Part shown: positions 31,862 to 40,599 of the stretch, piece by piece | Layout of the letters: every line of letters starts with the position of its first letter | Position numbering within the stretch: the first letter of the stretch is position 1 | Origin: Deltaproteobacteria bacterium | GTDB lineage: Bacteria > Desulfobacterota > DSM-4660 > Desulfatiglandales > HGW-15 | Length of the DNA: 55,496 nt | Assembly: GCA_016930795.1 (NCBI GenBank) | Contig: JAFGFY010000026.1 | Location: 1 to 55,496, forward strand | Direction: 5' to 3' | Notes under the pieces: model-generated | What the model saw: only the letters and a program-made list of their open reading frames with translations | Database searches by the model: none | Told to the model about the DNA's origin: nothing | Program-made: the position numbers and the translations under genes

Positions 31862-32821
31862 TTACTCGGATGAACCAACCCACCACTTGAGGGTTTTCCG
31901 AATCCCTTCTCTCAGGTCAATTTTGGGGCTCCAACCCAGTCCATTTTCGGCCTTTTCTATCTTGAGACAACTCCGTGTCACATCACCCGGGCGGGCCAGT
32001 GCTGTCCCCGGCATGGCCAATTCCTCGGGTAAACCAGGATATATTTCTCTAACAGCCTCGTAGATGACCCGATAAAGCTCCAACGTTTTTGTCTCTATCC
32101 CAGTCCCGATATTGAAGAAATCATCATTTCCTTTGCTCAGGGCCAGTAGGCTTGCCTCCGTCACATCTCCCACATAACAGTAATCCCGGATCATGCCCTT
32201 GGGGTCTTCAGGAAAATGATTGAGGGTGCAGGGCTTTCTATTCAGGAGATTATTCATAAAAATGGCCACGACCCCTGCCTCCCCGTGGGGTATTTGGCGT
32301 GGGCCATAGACATTCGCATATCGCAGGGTTGTAAAACTAAGACCATACTGGTGTTTGTAATAGGCAAGATAATATTCGGATGCAAGTTTGGCAACTGCGT
32401 ATGGTGAAAGGGGTTTAGGCGGATAGGCTTCAGAGGTGGGGTATTCATCGGCCTCACCATAGATGGCTCCTCCGGATGAGATAAAGATACATTTTTTGAC
32501 CCTATACTTTACAGCCTTTTCTAGAAGGTTTAAAAACCCTTTTATATTGATATCTGCGTCCAAGAGTGGATCAGAGACGGATGCTGGGACACTGATCTGT
32601 GCGGCGTGGTGGTTCAAGACATCGGGGCGCTCGAGTTCAAAGATGCCGTCCATCTCCTCGGAACGGATGTCTTTCTCGTAAAAACATGCCTTTGGATGGA
32701 CATTTTCCTTCTTGCCGTTGGAAAGGTCATCCACTACCGCCACCTGATGCCCTGCCCGTATGTACGCGTCGACCACATTGGACCCGATAAATCCCGCTCC
32801 TCCGCTTACCATGATCTTCAT
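31862..32821 (-). CDS. NAD-dependent epimerase (UDP-glucose 4-epimerase-like)
   Basis: MKIMVSGGAGFIGSNVVDAYIRAGHQVAVVDDLSNG; FISSGGAIYGEADEYPTSE; SPYAVAKLASEYYL. Start trimmed to MKIM. Confidence 0.88.
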   Translation of the reverse strand: MKIMVSGGAGFIGSNVVDAYIRAGHQVAVVDDLSNGKKENVHPKACFYEKDIRSEEMDGIFELERPDVLNHHAAQISVPASVSDPLLDADINIKGFLNLLEKAVKYRVKKCIFISSGGAIYGEADEYPTSEAYPPKPLSPYAVAKLASEYYLAYYKHQYGLSFTTLRYANVYGPRQIPHGEAGVVAIFMNNLLNRKPCTLNHFPEDPKGMIRDYCYVGDVTEASLLALSKGNDDFFNIGTGIETKTLELYRVIYEAVREIYPGLPEELAMPGTALARPGDVTRSCLKIEKAENGLGWSPKIDLREGIRKTLKWWVGSSE

Positions 32822-33147
32822 GAAAAACCCTCCTGTCAAAAAGTAGTCTGTCAACTCATGAATGGCTGTATTATCGTCATTATAGTATGAAAGTCAAGGG
32901 ATTGTAGTTAGTTAGCGCGTTTGGACCATGGGGCCCAAGAATCATTTTCTCTCGGTTTCCCCTTCGGTGGTTTGAGACGAAGAGTTTCAAACAGGAGGCT
33001 CCTGTTAGGAACGCCTTTGGACATCAGTAGAGTATATGGCCTCTATAACCCCTGTAATCTCTATACCTGGCGACCGAGCGGATGTGAGGGAAAGAGAGTG
33101 CTGCAGCAGGCCTCAGTCCATACAGGAAGGATACTAAGATAAATTCA

Positions 33148-33204
33148 CTATTGCAAAGAAGGGTTTATTATTATAATTCTAACAGATTACCTCTTTTGCA
33201 ATAG
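33148..33204. repeat. 10-bp perfect inverted repeat in leader of the cysteine synthase–CysRS-like fusion gene
   Basis: CTATTGCAAA (33148-33157) and TTTGCAATAG (33195-33204), ending 16 bp before the start codon. Confidence 0.75.
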
Positions 33205-33220
33205 TCGCGGAGAGAAATCC

Positions 33221-35539
33221 ATGGCAAAGAAGCTAGGAAACATCCTTGACCACATAGGCGGGACACCGCTGGTTCCCATCAAACGGCTGAACTCCAACAG
33301 GGATGTCCAAATTTTAGCAAAACTGGAGTCTTTCAACCCGGGTGGTTCCGTCAAGGACCGCCCCGCCTTTGCCATGATAGAGGAGGGGGAAAGGAGGGGA
33401 CAGCTGACAAAAGAGAAGGTCATCCTTGAGGCTACCAGCGGGAATACGGGGATTGGACTGTCTCTTGTCGCAGCGGTTAAGGGGTACCGGATCCTTTTGG
33501 TTATGTCTGAATCCGTCAGTGAAGAGCGAAAAAAGGTCCTGCGGGCCATGGGAGCCGATTTAGTCTTTACGCCTGCTCATCTAGGAACAGACGGGGCCAT
33601 TGAGTTTGTCTATGATCTGATCCGGGAAGAACCTGAAAAATACTGGCTCGCCGACCAATTCAACAATGAGGCAAATTGGAGAGCTCATTATGATGGGACG
33701 GCTTCGGAAATTTGGGAGCAGACCAATGGGAATCTGGATGTGATTGTTGCCACCATGGGAACAACAGGGACCCTGATGGGGCTTTCAAGATGGTTCAAGG
33801 GGCTTAAGCCGGAGGTGGAAATCGTGGGTGTAGAGCCTTACCTTGGACATAAGATCCAAGGCCTGAAAAACATGAAGGAATCCTACTGCCCAGGTATATT
33901 TGAAAAGGGCCGAGTGGATCGGATCATTAATATTGAAGATGAAGAGGCCTATCACATGGCCAGGGTGTTAGCCAAAGAAGAGGGAATCTTTGTAGGCATG
34001 AGCTCGGGAGCGGCCATGACCATTGCGCTGAAGATTGCCAAGGAGATGAAACAAGGCCGGATCGTGGTTATTTTGCCTGACTCAGGTGAGAGATACCTCA
34101 GTACCTCCCTTTTTGCAGTCAAAGAAAAATCGGGTATAGTCCTTTACAACACGATGACGCGAAAAAAGGATGAGTTTGTCCCGATTCATGAAAAAAGGGT
34201 GAAGATCTATACTTGTGGTCCCACCCTCTGCCAGCTGATTCACATCGGGCAAAGCCGACGTCTTGTCTTTTCAGATCTGTTAAGGCGTTATCTTGAGTTC
34301 AAGGGGTATCATGTTACTCACATCATGAATGTGACGGATCTGGATGACCGAACCATAGAAGGAGCAGACAAGGCAGGCCAATCCCTCAAAGATTTTACAG
34401 AAGGTTTCTATCAGGAATTCCTAAGAGACCTAGATACCCTGAGAATCAAGAGGGCTGCGGACTATCCCAAGGCCAGTGAGTATGTGGAGGACATGATCAG
34501 AGTAGCCCAGAAACTCATGGACAAGGGGTATGCTTATGAAAAACTGAGGTCTGTCTATTTCGATATATCGCGATTTGAAGACTATGGAAAGCTATCCAGG
34601 ATAGACCTTGACAAGATTCGTTTGGGAAAGACAGTGGATCTGGAAGAGTATGAAAAAGAAAATCCCCGGGATTTCACCCTTCTCAAGAGAGCCAGTCTCC
34701 ATGAACTGAAGAAAGGCATATTTTTCAAGACCAGGTGGGGAAACATTCGGCCGAGCTGGCACCTGGAATGCCCGGCCATGGCCATGAAGCTTCTGGGAGA
34801 TACCTATGATATACACATGAGCGGATCCGACCTGATCTTTCCACATCATGAAAACACCATCGCCATCAGCAAGGCGGTCACCGGAAAACCGCCTGCCCAT
34901 TATTGGCTCCACAATGAGTTGGTGATGGTCGAAGGGAAAAAGCCTTCCCGCGGTTCCGATCATGATGCCTATACCATTAGGCGAATTTTAGAGCAAGGTT
35001 ACACCGGGAGGGTGATCCGATTTTGGCTTCTTAGCCGTCATTACCGAAAACCCATATCTTTTTCGTGGTCAAGCCTCGATGCGGCCAAGAATACCGTCGC
35101 GCATCTGGATTTGTTTGTCGAAAAGCTCAGGTCCTCCTCGCCCGGTGGCCCTTATTCGGAGATGGATCAACTGCTCTACAATCTGAAACATAAGTTTATC
35201 GAAGCCATGGACGATGACCTAAACATGGCTCTCGCCCTGGCATCTCTTTTCGAGTTCACACGAGAGGTCAACCGTGTTATGGATCAAAGGGGTCTCTCAA
35301 CTCTGGACAAACAGAAGGCGGGAGAGGGACTTCAGGAGATCAACTCGTTTATGGACATTCTGGATTTAGAGCCTTCGAAACCGGGAGAAGAGGTGGAGAA
35401 ACGAGTTAAGGAGAGAGAAGAGGCCAGGAAAAAGAAGGATTGGGCAGCGGCAGACCGGATTCGTCAAGAATTGAAGGACATGGGCATCGAGGTGATCGAC
35501 ACGAAAGAGGGACCTGTATGGCGGATGGAAAAAGAGTGA
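33221..35539 (+). CDS. fusion protein: cysteine synthase (PLP) + cysteinyl-tRNA synthetase-like domain
   Basis: N-terminal half: IGGTPLVPIKRL, SFNPGGSVKDRPA (PLP Lys), ATSGNTGIGLSLVA. From about residue 305: LYNTMTRKKDEFVPIHEKRVKIYTCGPTLCQLIHIGQSRRLVFSDLLRRYL, RPSWHLECPAM, DIHMSGSDLIFPHHENT. Single uninterrupted frame. Confidence 0.92.
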   Translation: MAKKLGNILDHIGGTPLVPIKRLNSNRDVQILAKLESFNPGGSVKDRPAFAMIEEGERRGQLTKEKVILEATSGNTGIGLSLVAAVKGYRILLVMSESVSEERKKVLRAMGADLVFTPAHLGTDGAIEFVYDLIREEPEKYWLADQFNNEANWRAHYDGTASEIWEQTNGNLDVIVATMGTTGTLMGLSRWFKGLKPEVEIVGVEPYLGHKIQGLKNMKESYCPGIFEKGRVDRIINIEDEEAYHMARVLAKEEGIFVGMSSGAAMTIALKIAKEMKQGRIVVILPDSGERYLSTSLFAVKEKSGIVLYNTMTRKKDEFVPIHEKRVKIYTCGPTLCQLIHIGQSRRLVFSDLLRRYLEFKGYHVTHIMNVTDLDDRTIEGADKAGQSLKDFTEGFYQEFLRDLDTLRIKRAADYPKASEYVEDMIRVAQKLMDKGYAYEKLRSVYFDISRFEDYGKLSRIDLDKIRLGKTVDLEEYEKENPRDFTLLKRASLHELKKGIFFKTRWGNIRPSWHLECPAMAMKLLGDTYDIHMSGSDLIFPHHENTIAISKAVTGKPPAHYWLHNELVMVEGKKPSRGSDHDAYTIRRILEQGYTGRVIRFWLLSRHYRKPISFSWSSLDAAKNTVAHLDLFVEKLRSSSPGGPYSEMDQLLYNLKHKFIEAMDDDLNMALALASLFEFTREVNRVMDQRGLSTLDKQKAGEGLQEINSFMDILDLEPSKPGEEVEKRVKEREEARKKKDWAAADRIRQELKDMGIEVIDTKEGPVWRMEKE

Positions 35540-36039
35540 CCCTCTCTGCATCATAATCATAGCCTGTTTTCACTTCTGCTTTTCTTCAGATCTGTCGAAA
35601 ATCGAATCGCCAAGAGTTTGAAGCTTTCATAACGGTTTGCCAAGTCATTACAGCCCTTGTATTATTAAAACCTATGCCAATATTCGCGTTAATAGGGTTT
35701 TATACGTATTTACAGATACTTAAGGTGAAATTAAAGAAGGCTGAGACTTGAAAGATCCTTCCTGTCTCGCAGTCATTTTCCGGCAAAACAGGATGTTTCT
35801 TGTCCAACAGGAAACCTTAGCCAGACCTGTGTTGCCAGATAGTCTGATCACAGCCCATTTTCTACATGCGAAAAATTCTGCTAACAAGTAGAAATCGGGT
35901 TCTCGATTCTTTGAGTATCCTGCCATCAACTCCACAGGAGAGTTCCTTTCGGTTGTCGTTAACTTTTTGAAATAGTGGCATAAAATCGTTTTAAGCCAGT
36001 TTGGCATCGCTTTTGCTTTCTCATAGGACCAGGACCGAT

Positions 36040-36417
36040 ATGCCCCTGAAAATCGTCGGCAAGTTGATCAATAGGGTTGAGGAGCGGATCTTGGCACGAA
36101 TAATCAAACAGAGAATCTTAATAAAACAGGGCAGAAGTATTATAGGCCCCGTTCTACCCAGGCTGGCCTTCAATGGAACATCCAACAGCCATGGATTGCA
36201 GGAGAAAAGGTCCCACATTTCATGCGTTTCATGTGGGAGTGAGGTCAGTTTGGGCCAAGAGGTGTTCTGCACCTATGGCGGTCCAGCCAAGTGCTTTTCT
36301 TGCGGTGCAGCGTTGGGGTTAAATATGGAAAGCGGAACTTTCGAAATCAATGACCCCATCAGTCCCCTTTTTAATATGCCCATTGGCCACAACTCTCAGG
36401 GAAGTGTGATTGGTTAG
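36040..36417 (+). CDS. small protein with C-terminal Cys-rich putative zinc-binding region
   Basis: CVSCGSEVSLGQEVFCTYGGPAKCFSCGAALG. Start placed at the internal ATG (36040). Confidence 0.4.
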   Translation: MPLKIVGKLINRVEERILARIIKQRILIKQGRSIIGPVLPRLAFNGTSNSHGLQEKRSHISCVSCGSEVSLGQEVFCTYGGPAKCFSCGAALGLNMESGTFEINDPISPLFNMPIGHNSQGSVIG

Positions 36418-36475
36418 GAAAACAAGAGAGCATAATAAAGTAGACGAATTTTGTTAAAGGTGTAAAGGAGCCCAT

Positions 36476-36574
36476 ATGCAAAGTCCGAATATATGTACGA
36501 GAAAAGGTATGGAAATCCTACTCGGATTAGGCACTGTGTCAGTTTGGTTGTTCGTGATGTTTATGATTTTATGA
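36476..36574 (+). CDS. 32-aa putative single-pass membrane microprotein
   Basis: AAGGAG 5' of ATG; translation MQSPNICTRKGMEILLGLGTVSVWLFVMFMIL. Confidence 0.4.
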   Translation: MQSPNICTRKGMEILLGLGTVSVWLFVMFMIL

Positions 36575-36961
36575 CCGGGTCTATGTAGTCACATCTCAAG
36601 CCTTACAATACACAAATATACTTCCTTTTAAAGCAATGAGGCACATAAACAAATGAACATGGGATTCTCTCTCTGTTTGATTCAGAAAACCATGTTTTTC
36701 CCCGTCCATTGGGGTCAAGGATTTTAGACTTGCCGGCGCCCAGCCCCCCCATACTGCATGCGCACGCCCGTGCAACCATCGACTATGACCTTAGGCCGAC
36801 TAGGAACACATTTTCCCAACCCCAAACGGGACATGGCAGGTGAATTAAAGCAGAAGGAAATATTTTTACGTTCAGAGGACTGTCAGGATTCTGTCCGGAC
36901 TTCCTGCTTTTAGTGGGGGTTCTCTGGTTTCCTGTTCCGCAACAAGAGCGATCGGAGCCTC

Positions 36962-36990
36962 GCGGATTTATCCGCCGAACCCATGGCGGA
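36962..36990. repeat. hairpins GCGGAT-tt-ATCCGC and TCCGCC-N8-GGCGGA
   Basis: Overlapping complementary arms in intergenic DNA. Confidence 0.5.
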
Positions 36991-37194
36991 CTTGTGCGCT
37001 TCACCGCACGCAGCATCTTATCGACCGCATAAATCGACCCCTGTTAGAGGAAGGGGAGCTTTAAATATCGTAGCGAAATGAAACTCTCTGTTGAAAAAGC
37101 AGCGGTGATTCTGTATAGCTTATATGAAATGGAACGGGAATCGAATGACCAGAATCATTCCAGTATCCTAATCTTATTTTAGATCAGGAGGGGT

Positions 37195-38274
37195 TTGATG
37201 AACAGGTTTCTGATTGTAGATGTGGGGGCCGGAACCATGGACGTACTTTGCTATGATATGGGATCCGATGAACACTACAAGGCGGTTGTCAAATCACCTA
37301 TAAGGACATTGGCGGAGGCGGCGGAAAATCTTCCCGGGAATCTTTTAATCACCGGAACTGAGATGGGCGGTGGAGAATTATCAGTAGTCTTGGAACGTCG
37401 TAGCAAGAAAGATGAAGTGATAATGTCTGCTTCGGCAGCGGCCACGATCCATCACAATCCGGAAAAGGTGCGGTCTTTAGGGATAAAAATAGTTGATGAT
37501 AATGAAATTGCAAACCTGCAACGGCGTCAAGCATATCACATGCTCAGAACATGTGACCTGGAAGTGGACCGCCTGGAAGAGATTGTCAAGGGATTGGGGA
37601 TACCTCTCTCATTTGATGTGGTAGGACTGTGCGCACAAGATCACGGAAGAGCGCCTGATGGCATGTCGCATTTGGATTATCGCCATCAGATCTTCAAGGC
37701 CGGTCTAGATGAAAACCCTTTTCTTCATGGATTGCTCTACAGAGATGATGAAATCCCGGCGAGCCTGAGTCGCCTCAAGGCGATGGCTGAAAGTGCCAAG
37801 ATGTTGTCTGCCGATGAGATTTACGTGATGGACAGCGGGATGGCGGCCATCCTGGGGGCTTCCATGGATTGGCGAGTAAGGGAGAAAAAAAGAACAATGG
37901 TCTTGGATGTGGCAACCTCCCACACCGTGGCAGCTGCTCTCGATAGAGGAGAAATGGCGGGATTTTTTGAATACCATACCAAAGATATTACACTGGAGAG
38001 ATTGGAGGCGTTATTAGAAGCCCTAGCGGACGGTAGACTGAACCATGAAGAGATATTGAAAGAGGGTGGGCATGGTGCCTATATTCGCAAGGCCCTTGGA
38101 TTTCGAATAAGAGAAGGCATTGTGGCAACCGGTCCAAAACGAAGATTGGTTGAGCAATCTCGGCTGCCGATTCTTTTCGGATCGCCTTTAGGGGATAACA
38201 TGATGACAGGTACCGTCGGAGTATTGGAAGCCATCCGTAGGCGAAAGGGACTCAGGGCCATTTCTTTTCTATGA
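37195..38274 (+). CDS. DUF1786-like ASKHA-type protein
   Basis: FLIVDVGAGTMDVLCYD phosphate-1-like motif; VVLERRSKKDEVIMSASAAATIHHNPE; DVVGLCAQDHGRAPDGMSH. Confidence 0.7.
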   Translation: MMNRFLIVDVGAGTMDVLCYDMGSDEHYKAVVKSPIRTLAEAAENLPGNLLITGTEMGGGELSVVLERRSKKDEVIMSASAAATIHHNPEKVRSLGIKIVDDNEIANLQRRQAYHMLRTCDLEVDRLEEIVKGLGIPLSFDVVGLCAQDHGRAPDGMSHLDYRHQIFKAGLDENPFLHGLLYRDDEIPASLSRLKAMAESAKMLSADEIYVMDSGMAAILGASMDWRVREKKRTMVLDVATSHTVAAALDRGEMAGFFEYHTKDITLERLEALLEALADGRLNHEEILKEGGHGAYIRKALGFRIREGIVATGPKRRLVEQSRLPILFGSPLGDNMMTGTVGVLEAIRRRKGLRAISFL

Positions 38275-38340
38275 GACTTTGGTTGATAATTTTGTTGTAG
38301 AAAACCAATGGCCGAGGTATAGACCAGGAATCTGATTAAT

Positions 38341-38610
38341 ATGATTTCGGAGGGAGAACAGGACATGGATGCTATGCAGGATTATTTTCTATGCAATAGT
38401 TGTCAAAATAAAGATTTTAGGCAGATTTACAACTTCTCGATTCGATTTCACGGGGTTAATTTCTCCGATGACCTTATATATGATAAATTGACCGAAGAGA
38501 TTTTCCAGTGTACAAAGTGTAACAAGACTTTCACCAGAGACGATATTGAGAAAGTGCTGGATGAAATAAGAAAAAATGTGAAGGAAAAAAGATTGGCTTC
38601 GAAATCCTAA
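38341..38610 (+). CDS. small two-CxxC zinc-ribbon protein
   Basis: FLCNSCQNKDFRQIYNFSIRFHGVNFSDDLIYDKLTEEIFQCTKCNKTFTRDDIEKVLDEI. Confidence 0.6.
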   Translation: MISEGEQDMDAMQDYFLCNSCQNKDFRQIYNFSIRFHGVNFSDDLIYDKLTEEIFQCTKCNKTFTRDDIEKVLDEIRKNVKEKRLASKS

Positions 38611-38874
38611 TCATTCGGGCTGTCGGTTGCCGGAAAGATATCGAATTTGTTGCCGGAGAGCACATGGCAATACGATACCTATCATACCTTTTCCCTAGAC
38701 ATGTGGCGGCTATGGTCGCTGTGATTATCCAAGCGAGGGATGATCTACCTTGATGAGAGTATGATGCTGATTTCGAAGACAGGATTGAAATGTGATGAAG
38801 TGAAGAACTGATGGATCTGCCAGACATCCAAAATGTGACAAATCACAGATATGGTCGGACTCCTATAAGGTAGT

Positions 38875-39597
38875 TCAGCCGGCGTCAGTCTCTTTTTGAT
38901 AGAACTGAAAACGGTAGGACCCCAACTCAATAGTGTCATAGTCCTTCAAGAGAGTACTTTCCGTTATAACCTGACCATTAACTCTCAGCTTTGACAACCC
39001 CTGAGTAAATGTTATTCGAAAACCACTTGGACGTTTGCTGATTGTGGCGGCAGTGGCCCCCATGAACAGGCCTGAGAGTCTTATCTCCGAAGTTTTTGCC
39101 TTGCCTATTTTGGTGAGTTTCTTGGTTAACACGATTTCATCCAGGCCGGAGTGATCGATGAAGCTTATGACTCCAACCTTTTCGGGGACTCTTATGGCCT
39201 GTGTGTCTCCTGTCTGTTTGGCGAGTAATTCCTTCTGTCTGGTAGTATCCAACATCATTGTCCTGTCCAGACTTGATTTTTGTATCAACGCCTCGGCTGA
39301 TTCCCCTTTTTGAGCGTCGACAAACAGTATGAGATGCTTGCCGATGATGATGTTGTCTGCATGTCTTAGTCGGTGGGAAACGATCCTCTTGTTGTTTACA
39401 AATGTGGAGTTGGTGCTTTGCAGGTCCGTCAAAATGTAGCCCGGGCCGACCTTATCAATTTTTGCATGGTAGGAAGAAACGGCGGGGTTGTCTATAACAA
39501 TACCATTATCTTCCTCACGACCGATGGTTATGCTGTCATTCAGAAGAAGATATTCTTTGAGCACTCGTTTTTTAAAGGTTAATATCAGCTTGGGCAT
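38875..39597 (-). CDS. FHA-domain protein, probably two FHA-like domains
   Basis: SITIGREEDNGIVIDNPAVSSYHAKIDKVGPGYILTDLQSTNSTFVNNKRI; C-terminal second FHA-like stretch LTKIGKAKTSEIRLSGLFMGATAATISKRPSGFRIT. Confidence 0.85.
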   Translation of the reverse strand: MPKLILTFKKRVLKEYLLLNDSITIGREEDNGIVIDNPAVSSYHAKIDKVGPGYILTDLQSTNSTFVNNKRIVSHRLRHADNIIIGKHLILFVDAQKGESAEALIQKSSLDRTMMLDTTRQKELLAKQTGDTQAIRVPEKVGVISFIDHSGLDEIVLTKKLTKIGKAKTSEIRLSGLFMGATAATISKRPSGFRITFTQGLSKLRVNGQVITESTLLKDYDTIELGSYRFQFYQKETDAG

Positions 39598-39667
39598 GAT
39601 TCTACCTCACATCCAAGACATTAATATTTTACCTCAATTAAAGGCAAAAACGCAATATGAAACTGAT

Positions 39668-40519
39668 CTACGGTTTTTTCTTCTCCTTTCGTCTGGTTAG
39701 CCCATCAGCCAGGAACAGCCTCGCCTTTTTCAGTAGGCCAGGACTTTCCCCTTTATCGTCCGTAAGAAAGACAGAGATTACAGTCGTATTGTCATGCCCT
39801 CCCCTCTCTAAGACCTTAGCCATGAATTGGTTGCAGAGTCTTCTGGGACTATCTTCACCCTGTGTCGCTTCTAGGATTTCTCTCTCTGATACAAGATCCG
39901 TAAGGCCGTCCGAGCAAAGTATGAAGCGATCATTGCTTCCAAATTCGACCTCAAAGACATCCGCGTCAACTTTTTCAGTGGAACCGAGGTTTTTGGTCAA
40001 AACGTGTTTAAGATTGGTTGAGGAGGCCTCCTCAGCGGTCATCATGCCCATTGCAATCTGTTCGGCTACCACCGTATGATCTTTGGACAACTGCTCAATT
40101 CCACCGTTTCTCACCATGTAGATACGGCTGTCACCCACATTTGCGGCAATGACCATAGAGGGAGTAACAGCCAGTACCGCCACGGTGGTTCCCATCCCGT
40201 AGCACTTTTCATTCTCCATAGCCAGTTCGTAGACGACTCGATTGGCTAACCTGATACTGCTGAGGACATAATTTCCCGTCCTGGTCAGAGAGTGATCAGG
40301 ATATCCAAAGATCCTATCTTCAATAACCCCTTCCTTTGCCCATTGCCGAAAGCACTTGTTGATCATTTCAACAGCTACTCTACTCGCGACATCACCTGCT
40401 TGATGTCCTCCCATGCCATCGGCCACGACATACAGGCCCAAGGAATCATCTATGGAAAAGGAGTCCTCGTTCCTATCTCTAACCAGTCCCACATTGGTCT
40501 TGCCCGAAGATACAATCAA
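39668..40519 (-). CDS. PP2C-family serine/threonine phosphatase
   Basis: GLVRDRNEDSFSID; LYVVADGMGGHQAGDVAS; NVGDSRIYMVR; DRFILCSDGLTDLV; GGHDNTTVISV. Confidence 0.93.
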   Translation of the reverse strand: MIVSSGKTNVGLVRDRNEDSFSIDDSLGLYVVADGMGGHQAGDVASRVAVEMINKCFRQWAKEGVIEDRIFGYPDHSLTRTGNYVLSSIRLANRVVYELAMENEKCYGMGTTVAVLAVTPSMVIAANVGDSRIYMVRNGGIEQLSKDHTVVAEQIAMGMMTAEEASSTNLKHVLTKNLGSTEKVDADVFEVEFGSNDRFILCSDGLTDLVSEREILEATQGEDSPRRLCNQFMAKVLERGGHDNTTVISVFLTDDKGESPGLLKKARLFLADGLTRRKEKKKP

Positions 40520-40599
40520 TGATACATCTCCAAGATTGAGGTTTTTCGCATCGGGAAAATCTTCTGCCCGTGACGAGTGAATATCACTTTGAAAAATAG

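Noticed and set aside
32885-33220. T-box riboswitch upstream of the CysRS-like fusion gene
   Set aside because: No T-box core sequence or specifier stem recognised; only a simple inverted repeat is visible.
35720-36007. 95-aa minus-strand ORF between the fusion gene and the Cys-rich protein
   Set aside because: No recognisable domain, poor start context, unsupported by neighbours.
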